This document shows positions 35,586 to 46,406 of a stretch of DNA of 64,000 nucleotides, one piece after another (the first letter of the stretch is position 1; each line of letters starts with the position of its first letter). The translations under genes were made by a program, and so were the position numbers. The notes beneath the pieces were generated by a model. That model saw only the letters and a program-made list of their open reading frames with translations. It did not search any database and was not told where the DNA came from. The stretch spans positions 65,221,892-65,285,891 of the forward strand of contig NC_030684.2 of the NCBI RefSeq assembly GCF_000004195.4. Reading direction: 5' to 3'. The stretch comes from Xenopus tropicalis. Taxonomy: Eukaryota > Chordata > Amphibia > Anura > Pipidae.

Positions 35586-37239
35586 ATAGTGTATTTTCAG
35601 TGTGAACCAAATATATATTTATATAATTATAAAAGTAAATCAATAGCTTGCATGAAAGAAACTCCAAGCAAAATCTAATGTTTGGGCTTAAGATGATGAA
35701 ACTGTGTTGCTGACTCATTTAGCTGGTGTATTGCCTACACTGTATTGATCAAACAAATACGATTCTGTCTGGTGAGATAGGTCTTGCTTTCATTGAGGGT
35801 GAGTATAAACATACTCATTTTTTCTGATTTAATAATAGGCCCCAGTGCTACCCTTTATGATGCTTTTCTGTAAAGCTGAATCTTTAATACTTTGGGGTGA
35901 TTAAATTGGTAATCATTGGATATGGTGTATATTAGTAATTCCCAAAGCTGTCCTCAGGCTCCCCCAACAGTTCATGCAGTCTGAATAACCTCACAGGAGA
36001 ACAGCTGGATCAATACATCGATTAGTAATTCTGACAGATCCACATGTGATTCTGACTGAGCTACCTGTGCTCCTTTGAGAATATCCTGAATAACACTTAC
36101 TGCTGAGGGTCCTAAAGACAGGTTTTAGGACCTGTGAAGATAAGAATATGGAATAATGCACATACCATTTAGCAAACAAGTATATAGACGCTATTTCTTA
36201 ATTAATTTATTTTGTAAGTCATTTTGTTTCCAGCAATTTGAAAAGGCAGTGGCATTTTTCTATGCCACTTTTTACATTGCCCACGAATGTGTAAAACATG
36301 GCATTTCTAAGAAGATGAGGTGAAGGCAAAAGTAAAAAATGGCGTTAAATGCTGCTCAAGTACATTTGTGTAGGAACTGGTATAGTTAGTATAACTGCAT
36401 AAGACAAGTAAGTTCCATAAATTGATTATACTGAAGAAGAGAAAGCTAAGAAAGTATGAGTTTATTAAAGTATCAGTTAGATACATTTAAAGTATAATGA
36501 ATAAAAAAGAGTGCACAGAAACAAGGCACACATTTTTGGTGCTTGGATATGTCAATTTTGAATCCAGAATGGTAAAGGTAAAATATGATGGGGGTTTTTT
36601 TGTTGCTCACAGGCACATATTTTGTATCTTATGTAGGATAAAACATCAGTTCAATTTTTATGCAGAAATAATTCCCTTGGAATGCTCTTTAAGAAATACC
36701 ATCCTGAGTTGGCTGAACCCCATCATTTTCATAAATTCTGCATACAAACACATGTATTAAAACATATTGTAAATATATATGCACAGTATGGACATACTTG
36801 TTCAAGTCAGGCCTCTGTCGCTGTTAGTGTGTTGTATTTTATTCACATAAAATTAAACATTTACAATCTGAATAGCTGCACAGGGAATTCATTATGACAA
36901 CTAATATGGCATCATCATTTTGTTGCTTCAAAATTATTTGATAAAGGTTATTTCAGAACAACAAGGGGCTGTACCACAAACAACAGGAAGCATACCCTGT
37001 GCCAGGAAACACACTGTTTTGGGCTATACAGCTATTTAAAAAGATACAACAATTACAGAAATGAAAAACTGGGCATTTTTAATAGAATTTGGCAAAATAA
37101 AGCATTTAAAATAGTTTGCCACCGGTTGCCCTCTGAATTGTTAGTAATGGTAAGTACGGATTTGTGCATATACTAGGGCTACAAGTTTTAGGAATTAATA
37201 TTATAACTATTTTTTTTTTTTGTGAAACACAAATTACAC
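35586..37239. other. mostly unique AT-rich stretch
   Basis: The section at 35700-35810 (GTATTGATCAAACAAATACG) is somewhat complex. No gene or repeat recognised. Confidence 0.35.
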
Positions 37240-37905
37240 TCAGTATGAAAATTCAAAATGTTGGTCTGAGAAACCACTGGAAATTTTGTATTTCTAGGCA
37301 AAGACTTCCTTTCCTCTATGACTTATGGGAAAACAGCAGTTTTTTTGTAGCGAACACACCTCCAGTTTTCTTGGGACTACCCCACACTGAGTGTTTAATG
37401 GGAGACCTTGCTTTGCTCGGAGCTTTTATTCCTCTTTCGTACTTTGTATTTTATGTTGTGTTAACAGAGCATCTAATGTGACTAAATAGGACAACCAGCT
37501 TTCCCATAATCATGAAAAATAAATGATTTGTTTCATTCACTCAAGTCAAATTCCCCTCCCCCTTTCCTAAAGATCACTCAGCCCTCCCCCTTGCAGGCAC
37601 ACGCATACACAAACATCCTCTCAAGAGGGCGAATGCCCAAATTCACGAGGTGTAATTAATGCAAGCTTAAGTAAAATTTAGTGGATGAGGCTGAAACTTG
37701 AATTGAAGGAATACGAGAGAGGAGGAGATCATCCATGTGCAGGAACTAGCCAAGCGGCAGATTACCATGTTAAATATTAATCATCCCTGCTTCTGCAATT
37801 TCGGCAATGCGTCTGGGTCCACCACTGTTAAATTTTTCATTAATACAGTTCTTTTCCAACTACTCTTCACCTACTCTTCCTGCTTTAGTCCATATTTTCT
37901 CTTCC
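37240..37905. promoter_or_regulatory. candidate conserved noncoding block, about 650 bp
   Basis: Two higher-complexity segments carry no repeat. One is 37370-37500 (GAGCTTTTATTCCTCTTTCG, GTTAACAGAGCATC). The other is 37620-37850 (GAGGTGTAATTAATGCAAGC, AAGCGGCAGATTACCATG, TTAATCATCCCTGC, GCAATTTCGGCAATGCG). TAATTAAT at 37653-37660 and TTAATCATCC at 37777-37786 are homeodomain-like. A 105-codon plus-strand frame (37164-37481) crosses it but has no domain character. Composition suggests a developmental enhancer; unproven. Confidence 0.35.
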
Positions 37906-38394
37906 ATCCTACATTTCTTTTATGACCAGCTTTAAACATAAGCAAGATCCAAAAAAAAAACACTTCTTTTGTTTTCCTCTTTAAATAGCACTAGATTGTG
38001 TTTGTCTAGATTGGTACACTTACGCCTTTGTGGCCACCAGCTCCTAGAAAATGTAGGGAATGCAAATATAAAGTTACACTAAAAACATGTTATTACTAAC
38101 TGTTTAGTTAACACATCTATTAATCTATCAATCTATCTATATAATCTATCTATCTAGGTATCTATCTATCTATCTATCTAGGTATTTAGATAGGTATCAA
38201 TCATATAGGTAATTATTATATTTTCATAGATTTTATTAACAGTATGTATAGGATTTATTATATAGAATCCTTGTGGATAGAATATAAGAGTTAAATACAT
38301 AGAATCTCTGTGGCTGGATGACTCTGAGAAACTATACTCAGAACTTTCTGCGAACTAATGATTGAACTAAGCAGAGAGCAGAGTTAAATGATAG
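37906..38394. other. AT-rich stretch with tetranucleotide array
   Basis: No gene recognised. The array is listed separately. Confidence 0.4.
38112..38200 (+). repeat. (TATC)n microsatellite
   Basis: CTATCTATCTATCTATCTA-type units run with interruptions (AATC, GGTA) over about 90 bp. Confidence 0.85.
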
Positions 38395-38957
38395 TAAGTG
38401 ATATTAAGGTAGATTCCAGGCGCACTGCCCAGACTTACACAATGTAGCAAGTTTAGCAGCTAGCAAGATGATTTGGGTAAGCTTCCCAAACTAGAACACA
38501 ATGTATCAAGTGGCTTTGTGCCACTGGAGAGATGGAAAACACACAGCTGCTACAAAAATTGCATGTTGATTGTTAGAATATCACCAAGTCAGCAGACCAT
38601 GCCATACACATAAGATACAAACTCAGCATAAGGATTAAGACAGAGCAAAGACTAGGTACAGCAAAGGTCATGCACAAGAGGACAAGGCAATTAACCAAGG
38701 AACTTGGCAGGAATAGAGTCAGAACATGAGTTGGGTCATACACAGTGGATCACTAACCAGGTACAAAGGATTTAACAAGAACAGCGTTAGACAGGCCAAC
38801 ATTAAAACAACAAACAAACTGAATTTTGGGAACATCCTCACTACCTCAGGCTGAATTGCAAGATAACAATGAGCCAACATGGGAAGGAACTTTAAAAAAG
38901 CCTCCTGTAACTCATTGGATGAGGCAGAAATACCATGAAATCATATCCTGGCAGGAC
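38395..38957 (-). mobile_element. LTR of a decayed Ty3/gypsy chromovirus
   Basis: On the minus strand this directly follows the chromodomain relic, the expected position of a 3' LTR. It is homologous to the second LTR at 41425-42206. Both contain (minus strand) ATGGTATTT-TGCCTC, AGGAGGCTTTTTAAAG (a TATA-like core) and AGTCTTTGCTCT. Both also contain CACTTGATACATT followed by TTCTAGTTTG. Exact ends are blurred by divergence; the element side starts near CCAGGATATGATT. Confidence 0.65.
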
Positions 38958-38983
38958 TTATCACTTCCATCCTCAATGAAGAG

Positions 38984-39640
38984 CCCTAGAGCAGGTTTAT
39001 GCGAATGTTGCTAATTAAATTCTGCAATCAATTGATCAGCATGAACATTATTAGCAGGTTCCCAATACCTCTCTTCATTACCAAATCCCCAAAGGATTTG
39101 GTTTGTGATTATGATTTAACAATATGAAATAAACTGAATTTGTTTAATGGAACAATTATAAGAGTTATTGTAAGAAAATTTAGCAAGTGGAAAAAATTCC
39201 AGCCAGTCATCTTACATGTAAGTAATGAAAATATTGATCTTAAGTTTGATATAGACTCTCCATTTCCCATTCGTCTGGGGATGAACAGTTGAAGACAGCG
39301 AAACATCAAGTTTCAGGAGTCTTGAGTTCTGTGAAGGCAAAAAATGTGGAAATTCATTTTCATATAGCACACTTCTGGCAACTTTTGACAAAATCCTTAA
39401 CATCTTGTCTTATCCCAGGCCACCAAAATTTTCCGTGATTTAAATAGGTTTTGGAAATCCTTTTGTGCCCAGTAAGAGGTGAAGAGTGAAAAATTGTAAA
39501 ATGAACTGGTGAAAATATTCAGGAACAGAAGTAAATTTCCAAAGAAAATGATCACAAGATTCCAGATACCTTCTCTAATGATCAGGAATAGAAGTAGGGC
39601 AGAGAAAGCAATTAGCTGTCTTAATTAGATCAGTCATTTT
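38984..39640 (-). pseudogene. chromovirus pol relic: integrase and chromodomain
   Basis: Read on the minus strand in shifting frames. The integrase zinc-binding domain is seen as FHSSPLTGHKRISKT then FWWPGIRQDVKDFVKSCQKC, giving the H-H-C-C ligands (39520-39362). After an internal deletion of most of the core comes the end of the catalytic domain, VSLSSTVHPQTNG (39310-39240). A further frame reads GWNFFHLLNF and a neighbouring frame DDWLEFFPLAKFSYNNS. Last is a chromodomain-like YWEPANNVHADQLIAEFN followed by HSHKP. Frameshifts and stops make it non-functional. Domain order and the following LTR identify a Ty3/gypsy chromovirus. Confidence 0.75.
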
Positions 39641-39671
39641 TTCTGAAGTGGTAGGGAAAGACATTGACCCT

Positions 39672-40017
39672 TTAAAAGAGAAGGAAAGGCTAAATCATTG
39701 GGGGGTGCCAAATGTTAGGCACCCCCAATGAATGAAATCACTTGGGACTAATGCAGACGAGCAATCCTCTTCCTTCCTTCTCCATTTCCCGGGGCCCATG
39801 TATGCACAGTTGAGCAAAAAGCCTGCTTTTTTGTTAAAGTTTGGCTTTTCGCTGTGCATGCCCAAAGAAGGAAGAGGATCACTTTGTCACATACAACCCA
39901 GCCCGTGCAGTTTTCTCAGGAGCACCGGCCGGGGGTTTCAGGTAATCAATTACATTCAGTGGCTGGTACCTGACATTTTGGCACCCCCCAGTAATTGTAA
40001 CTTTCCTTCTCCTTTAA
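39672..40017. mobile_element. T2/Kolobok-type MITE, both TTAA targets intact
   Basis: It starts TTAAAAGAGAAGGAAAGGCT and ends AACTTTCCTTCTCCTTTAA. GGGGGTGCCAAATGTTAGGC and GGCACCCCCCAGTAATTG sit just inside the ends. It is a sister of the copy at 14994-15287. It lies just upstream, in the minus sense, of the integrase relic, so it may have inserted into the old chromovirus. Confidence 0.85.
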
Positions 40018-40750
40018 CCCAACTAATTTCTGAGTTATTTTTTTATTAACCAAGGAAAGGAAAAACAAGATATGACATTTTCAACATGCATTTTATTAGA
40101 GACAAAACAAAGCAGAACATATTTCATTTCTAAACACACAGGGTCAGATTGTAGTGGGGAACCATCAGCTACATCAACTGATAGCTGAAATGAAATTTCC
40201 CCCAGCTCCCAAATCAGTAAGAGTTGTTTCTTTAACCCTGTGATTTTCCTACTGGAAAGAAACAGCCACTGTTGTATATTTAACAAGGGAGAGGTTGAAC
40301 TATGACTCTCTAAACTTAAGTGATTGACCTTTGTAATACTTTACACAATAAAAGTGCATTCTGACTCTAAGTTATTCCACGGCAGAAAAAAGACCTTGTG
40401 CATCAGTTCTTCTAAGGGAGATGGCTAGGAAGGGAACACACTTATAAGCACATCCTGCACTGTCTGGCCACTGTTTCTCTTTATGTCTTCCTTTTGACTT
40501 TATCTTAAACGCAATCAATCTCTCATACATACAGAGTTTAATGAACTCTTATTGATTATCAGGGGAGTCAACTTAGAAAGTTCATTTTTTAATACTCCTT
40601 GTTAACCTCTTCCTGATCATTGATTTTTGGGCCAATTCACCTCCATGTGGTGTCAGCCACCCAATTACGGCATATATTAAGCCACAGTATATTGACCCTG
40701 GGTTTCATCAAACATGGTAGACATCACTGCCAAAAACAAATTCAGATTAT
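40018..40750. other. unique stretch, no feature recognised
   Basis: Chance frames only. Could include further eroded retroelement sequence, but none is recognisable. Confidence 0.35.
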
Positions 40751-40754
40751 CTAA

Positions 40755-41053
40755 GGGCTTGTACTGACGAGTGTCATTATTTGTGCTCCCCTGTGGTGGC
40801 ATTCTCCTGCGTTCCACCACAGGGGAGCGCTGATGAAAATGATGCATTCCATTCTTCTGTATGTGGCTGTGTCATACAGACATATGTAAGCGCCAAACAC
40901 TGGAATTTTGTGTTCCACCTACGTTTGGTGCTTACATGCACTTGGGAGTACAGTGGGATAGGGAAGAATGAGCTGCATCTCACCGCAAGGGAACGCAGGA
41001 AGGATCCACCACAGGGGAAGGTAGGAACAGATGCTCATGAATCTGAGCCCTAA
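40755..41053. mobile_element. palindromic 'AGGGCT' MITE, GC-rich
   Basis: AGGGCTTGTACTGACGAG at the left and CTCATGAATCTGAGCCCT at the right are inverted. Inside, 'CTCCCCTGTGGTGG' and 'CCACCACAGGGGAGCGC' form an inner stem, and 'CCACCACAGGGGAAGG' recurs at the right. The ends resemble frog palindromic MITEs. Three overlapping frames (68-90 codons) are by-products. Confidence 0.55.
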
Positions 41054-41424
41054 TATAGGGCTTTGTAGTTCAATTAAAGGGATGGCACAGGCCAATGTTT
41101 TACTTAGAAGTAATCTTAGAATTAACCCCACTCTCAGTCTCCTCAGGGCAACAGCTGGGTTGTAATTTAAAAATCAATTTACACACCCACAAAATTTAGC
41201 ACTACTTTCCCCAAATTTATCTGGAAATGCATTTAAGGCCCCTAGGGGAAACCTGATGTGAAAATTATGCATAACCTGTGCTATTGCGAAGATCTGCTGA
41301 GGCAGCCCTGCTATGGTCTGATCACTTCCAGCAGGATCCATTTAACTGGGCTGTAGCAGCTACATGTTACGGCTAGTAACCACCAGAAAATACCCTGCCA
41401 TAGACAATACTGAGAATTGCATCA
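41054..41424. other. unique stretch next to the second LTR
   Basis: AACTGGGCTGTAGCAGCTAC (about 41345-41364) resembles the LTR edge at 41476-41500 (GCAACACGTAGCTGCTACC) in part. Possibly more LTR or leader sequence, but this is not certain. Confidence 0.3.
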
Positions 41425-42206
41425 GCTAAAACACACGTAGAGACAATTATCAGTAAATGATCAGCATTTCTGCAGCCGCAACACGTAGCTGCTACCAGTA
41501 GCTCTGTGTATCTTGACTCTTGTAAAATTTAACAAGCTTAGCAGTTGGAGGCAGTTAGCAGGATGATAATATCTGGGTAAGCCAACCAAACTAGAATGTA
41601 TCAAGTGACTGTGTGCACACTGCAGAGAAGGGAGACACAAAGCCACTACAAAACTGCAAGCTGCTGGATAGTATTTTAGCAGGATAAGTGGGCCAGGTCA
41701 TACACAGGAGACACTACATAGTACCAGGGTTACGATAGAGCAAAGACTAGACTGAGGCTGGTCATACAAAGGAAGTTAAGCAAATTAAACAAATAATTTC
41801 AGACAGACCAAGATTCAGAAACTAACTTAATTTAAGGAACACCCTTTTTGCCTTACCCTAAATTGCAGGAACACCCTAGCACTAAAGAGAACTTGTTAGC
41901 TCAGGCAATGATCTGGTGGGGGGAAGGGACTTTAAAAAGCCTCCTGTAGCAGCTGATTGGAAGAGGCAAAAATACCATTAACCCCTAGTAATGTTTCCTC
42001 TAATTCCTATTAAAAATTATTTTGTGCGCACATTCTAAACTTGTGTGCACATTTTTAGAAACTGTGTGCTCAGGATATAATGCAAAATGAAGTGTTTTCA
42101 TACAACATTCTTTGTGCGCACCACAATTTGTAGTGCAAACTGACCTCAAAATGTGTGTGCACGTGCATGAGCACACAGCTTAAAGGAAACATTGACCCCT
42201 ATCCCG
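41425..42206 (-). mobile_element. second gypsy-type LTR, interrupted by a hAT MITE
   Basis: Minus-strand content matches the LTR at 38395-38957 in order, including AGGAGGCTTTTTAAAGTCCC, GTATGACC, AGTCTAGTCTTTGCTC and CACTTGATACATTCTAG. The hAT-like MITE at 41989-42194 is inserted close to its 5' edge. No internal retroviral-like coding sequence adjoins it, so it is probably a solo LTR. Confidence 0.6.
41989..42194. mobile_element. hAT-like MITE with 8-bp duplication
   Basis: The ends TAATGTTTCCTCTAA and TTAAAGGAAACATTG are inverted. The flanks ACCCCTAG (41981-41988) and ACCCCTAT (42195-42202) are a near-perfect 8-bp target duplication typical of hAT elements. The interior alternates GTGTGCACA-like stretches (TTGTGCGCACATTC, GTGTGTGCACGTGCATGAG). 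Confidence 0.75.
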
Positions 42207-42837
42207 GCTGGACTGATTTCCTAACAAAGAACAAAAGAAAGAAGAAAATGTTCTCAACTAAATACATTTCATTTTGGGGGAACTTTAGTTTCTCAGAAAA
42301 GTAAGTTGTTCCTGGACTCCTATTGAAAGATGATTTCAAGATAACTGTGAGAGATCTTATAGTTTCAAAGAAGAGCATTCACACTCGCCAGCGTACTGTT
42401 TGAAGTAACTGTAATCCCTTATGTTCTACGAGGGCATTAAAGATTTAAATATATATAAAAGTGGTACAAAATATAGGATAAATATTTAAAACTTCAATCA
42501 AGATGAATAAAAATGAAAAAGAGATAAAGAGAATAGTTTCACAAGTGAATAATTTGTTAATATATACATATAAGCAACTAAATGTGATACAGGGGAAGAA
42601 GAACTGCACAGAAGGATGTGCACATATCACTTTATCTTATCAGACTGTCTTCTGGCTTACTTGTCACTTAAATTTTCACAATGACTTTAATGGATAATGT
42701 GAGGTCTGTAATGGTATAAAATAATGGAGTCAAATCCAGCAATCTGGCAACATGTAAAAAAACACACACCTTATGATAATCATTTTACACAGTATGATAC
42801 ACTGGACCTTATAGTGTAGAGAACAAGTCACACAACA
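42207..42837. other. AT-rich unique stretch
   Basis: Nothing recognised. Confidence 0.4.
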
Positions 42838-43022
42838 ATCCCAGTCACGTATATTGAAAGATTAACACCAGTCTCAATAAGAATCATGGCACCATTGTGA
42901 CTGGGTCACACTTTCACACACCTGTGAGTTTAACCCAACCCCTTGCTAAATAAGTTCAATGGAACCATTGTGATTGGATGTCTGTGACTGTACTACCCTC
43001 AATGGTTTAAATGGTTTAAGAT
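42838..43022 (+). mobile_element. Penelope-like element 3' tail fragment
   Basis: It is collinear with the reverse complement of 60240-60395, the region downstream of the Penelope frame. Shared phrases include CACCATTGTGACTGG versus TACCATTGTGACTGG, CAATGGAACCATTGTGATTG, GGATGTCTGTGACTGTACTA and CTCAAT-GTTTAAA. It is on the plus strand, opposite to the coding copy, and lacks any coding part or hammerhead-like motif. Confidence 0.75.
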
Positions 43023-43076
43023 TCTGTTGATGTCGTTAAGAGGGGCTTTGATGATATCTTGAGCAAGCATTGTACC

Positions 43077-43416
43077 TAGTGATGAGCGAATCTGTCCCGT
43101 TTTGCTTCGCCTAAAAATTTGCTAAATGGCGAAAAATTCCCAAAACGTTTTTGTTGCATGATTTTTTTGTTGTGCGCGCCCATTTTGAAGCAGCCATGAC
43201 CTTTTTTGATGCGACCGCCTATTTTGCCGCGGGCACACATTTTTGACGTGACCTTTTGACGTGACGTGACCTTTTTGCTGCGACTGTGCCTTTTTTGACA
43301 CGCAACAAATTTTTCTGCGGCAAATCTTCTCGGAAGTTTTCTGAAACAATCTGCCAATGGCGAAATGTGGAAATTTGCTGCGAATCTATGCCTGCCGAAA
43401 AAAACGCTCATCACTA
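43077..43416. mobile_element. TAGTGATGAGCG hAT MITE, 340 bp
   Basis: The ends TAGTGATGAGCGAATCTGTC and ACGCTCATCACTA are inverted. The interior is rich in 'TTTTTTGTTGTGCGCG', 'GACGTGACC' and 'TTTGCTGCG' modules and gives a 112-codon basic frame that is not a gene. The left flank octamer is ATTGTACC. The expected right copy appears displaced to 43902-43910 (ATTGTATCC) by the neighbouring MITE. Confidence 0.8.
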
Positions 43417-43417
43417 A

Positions 43418-43899
43418 GGGGGAGATTTATCAATCCACAAATGCTCCGAGCATTTGTTCGATCGGAGCGTTTGTATTTTTTCGTACCTTGCATATTTTCG
43501 CCGATTTTTTCATTATTTTATGCAACTTTTTTCGTACTTGCGTTAAAAATTATGCGACTTAATTGTATTGTCGCAACAAGCATGAAAGTTTCGGATTCAT
43601 TCAAGTTTCGGTATCGTGACTTTCTTTGGGCCAGGTTGGAGCTGCAGATTGCCATTGATTCCTATGGGAGGCTTCCAAAATCGTGCACAGAAGGATCAAA
43701 GTCGGAAAGGTTTTCATGCATTTTACTATCATTCGGTACAAAAAATTTGTGACTTTCGGATCGCCAATACGATATTATCATGACTAATACGATTTTTTTG
43801 TAAGCATATTCGTGATATTTGCGATCCTAAGAAATTATCGTATCCAATCCGAATTTTTCCCATTCGGGATTCGAACTCATGTTTTAATGAATCGACCCC
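43418..43899. mobile_element. Harbinger-type palindromic MITE, 482 bp
   Basis: It starts GGGGGAGATTTATCAATCCA and ends TTTTAATGAATCGACCCC. The interior shares CATGAAAGTTTCGGATTCA, GGCCAGGTTGGAGCTGCAGA and CCTATGGGAGGCTTCCAAAA with the element at 7645-8156. A TAA abuts the left end and AAA the right. It appears to have landed at the right edge of the hAT MITE. Confidence 0.75.
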
Positions 43900-44409
43900 A
43901 AATTGTATCCAAGGCTATTGTGATACTAAAATCTACAGTTAAAATAAAATATATAGTATTGATGTTGGTATGTATAGTTTATATATGTGAGTGTAGAGAT
44001 AGGTTGTTAAGGGTTTATGTGGGGTTTGCTTAGAAAGATTAAACTTGATGAACTTTGGTCTTTTTTTTTTACGCAACTTAACTATGTAACTATTTTGCCA
44101 AATAAAGCAAAAAGTATTATTTGTCTTCCCTCCCCATTCTTTGCTCTGTGTTCTCTGAAATGTTCTGTATGTTCCATGATAAGCATACCTGTAAAAAAAG
44201 GAGAATCACATAAGTGTGCAAGGCATTGTGTGAAATGGAGTGTTGGCTGAAGGCATTTCAGGATTACATGTAATCAGGTCCAGCAGTGCAAAGGATAACA
44301 AAGGACAGACAGACACTAGCAAATGTATTTTTCAACTTTGGAAAGTTGTTTAGAATTAGGGAGTGGCCTTGCGCAAAAACTGTGCACAGCTGACAGAGAC
44401 AAAGCCATA
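43900..44409. other. unique stretch
   Basis: Nothing recognised. Confidence 0.4.
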
Positions 44410-44699
44410 GGGGGAGATTTATTAAGACACGAACACTCTGAGCGTATTTTCTCTGTTTTTTTTCACGCTTGCATGACTTTTTCATACGCTTGCGCAACAA
44501 ATTCAGAAAGGTTCTGCCGCTGTTTACAATCATTCGGTATGAAAATTTCGTGACTTTGGGATCGTCAATACGATATTATTGTGACTAATACAATTTTTTC
44601 GTAAGCATTTTCGTAATATTTGCGATCTTCAGAAATGATCGTATCCATCCGAATTTTTCCCATTCGGGATTCGAATTCGTGTTTTAATGAATCGGCCCC
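44410..44699. mobile_element. Harbinger-type palindromic MITE, 290 bp, ATA duplication
   Basis: It starts GGGGGAGATTTATTAAGACA and ends TTTTAATGAATCGGCCCC. ATA flanks both ends (44407-44409 and 44700-44702). The right half, with GATCGTCAATACGATATTAT and CCATTCGGGATTCGAATTCG, is nearly the same as that of 43418-43899. Confidence 0.8.
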
Positions 44700-44702
44700 A
44701 TA

Positions 44703-45893
44703 GAGTTCTCTATGACATTAGGTTTGCATCCTGGTCAAAGCCACCATCAGGCAGGGACAGGGGGGACTGTTGAAATATTGATTGTAATGAGCACAATTAT
44801 GTAATTTTCATTAATGCTTTCGTAACTTTCACTGACCCCCAGTGAATTAAAACACTTAAGGTAAATTACACTTTCCACCACTGGATTGATTGACTTTATT
44901 TACACATTAATTCATTATTTTTACTATTTATATGGATTACTGATGACTAATTATTGGACTGGACCACAATTTCACTGGGCCCCCTAAATGTATGCAATTT
45001 ACTTATGCAGAAACTTACATATCAAGCAGCAACAGCACAGGGGCAGGCGAGTAGGGTTTAAACTTAGGGCAAACTTTACTGACAAATGACCAATGAACTG
45101 ACTTATTAGCCCATTAATTAATGGAACTATTTATATGAACTACTTGTTGTAACACCAATTGTTTACTGTATATTTACTGAATTGAACTATCATCTACATG
45201 AACAGCAGTAACATGACTAATTATTAGGCCCCCTGTAAAATGAAGGAAATCTGAAAACTGAATTTGTACTGTATCAGGTTCATTTTAAACTGTTTCTTGT
45301 CTACTGGCCCCACTGAAAAACCCTCAAAACCCATACATGTTAAAAGCACATCTAAATTATCTAGTTCACCGCAGGATTCTTATTCAAGATACCTTGCAGG
45401 GCTGCCACTCAAGGATTTTAACCTGAAACAGAATTCTAGCTTGCACAGACATCTTTAACCTAAGGGAGTATGAGAATATTAAGCACACACACTGAGAAAA
45501 GTCATATTCCAGTGCTTGGCTGCAAACCCTCCAAGTGTTCTGGCTGTGTGGTCAAAGCACCTGTAAGACACAGTCTACCAGCACTTATGAATTGGGGCAA
45601 ATGTATATTAAGGGTTACTATAAATCTTATTCACATATGTGGGCATGGGCTATATCTAGAATCATTTTGGAAACCCAGCACATAGCATTTAAAATGATAT
45701 TTAATACCAAATATTACATACAACTTGATTTAATGTAAAAGTTATGTACAAAGAAAACAAGGACAAATATAAAGTGTGCATTTTAAGGGCCTTAGAGTAT
45801 AAGATCCACTGGGAAAGGAACTGAACAGTGAATGAGGAATTATCTCAGTAATATGTCCCAATTATTATTATTATTAGTATTTAGGGGCAGATT
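44703..45893. other. unique AT-rich stretch
   Basis: A short 'GACTGGACCACAATTTCACTGGGCC' patch near 44957 may be a repeat remnant. No gene recognised. Confidence 0.35.
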
Positions 45894-46020
45894 TATGAAA
45901 ATGTGAGCTTAGAGCTCACCACAGAACAAGTCACCCACTAGAAGCATATTTATCAAATAGTGAACTCCAAAAAGGGGGTGAATTTTTTGTAATAAGCTCT
46001 AATTTTACACTCACATGCTG
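45894..46020. mobile_element. GGGGCAGATTTATG hairpin MITE, truncated
   Basis: GGGGCAGATTTATGAAAATG, AGCTTAGAGCTCACC, 'AGAAGCATATTTATCAAATAG' and AATAAGCTCTAATTTTACAC follow the order of 22763-22982, with the right terminus missing. TTA precedes it. Confidence 0.7.
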
Positions 46021-46247
46021 TGCCTTTTTGAAATGGAAATATTGATGAGAGTAATAATTCTAGATTGAGGAAACCAGAACTAACATATACCTGTATCATT
46101 TAAGAAGCAAATACATAGAAAATCAAAAACAGCTGCAATTGATTATCAACCTTGAACACTGGGTTTTCGTTGATGCAATGTGTCATCTGGCTCCATGCAG
46201 TGCCCAAAGACAATAGCCCAGCACAGAAAGGGTTATAGGGTTACACC
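46021..46247. other. unique stretch
   Basis: Nothing recognised. Confidence 0.4.
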
Positions 46248-46406
46248 AAAGGCAGATTTCTGAAAATGTGAGATTACAGAAAAATTCAGTTACTTTTTAG
46301 TAATTCCTATGGGATTTGTTAGAAGCATATAGAGCATAGAGCTCTAACTTGCAGTCATCGATAAATAAGCTAAAAATTCCATAGTAATGAACAGATATAT
46401 CTGCCC
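46248..46406. mobile_element. hairpin MITE of the GCAGATTT type, short copy
   Basis: The left end AAAGGCAGATTTCTGAAAAT and the right end GAACAGATATATCTGCCC, with 'TTCCTATGGGATTTGTTAGAAGC' (drifted) between, match the hairpin family. TTA follows the right end. Confidence 0.65.

Noticed and set aside
37164..37481. 105-codon plus-strand hydrophobic frame
   Set aside because: A membrane protein was considered, but the T-rich sequence alone gives F/L-rich translation, and no other support exists.
43076..43414. 112-codon basic minus frame that looks like a nuclear or DNA-binding protein
   Set aside because: It lies wholly inside a hAT MITE; the lysine/arginine richness comes from its A-rich repeats.
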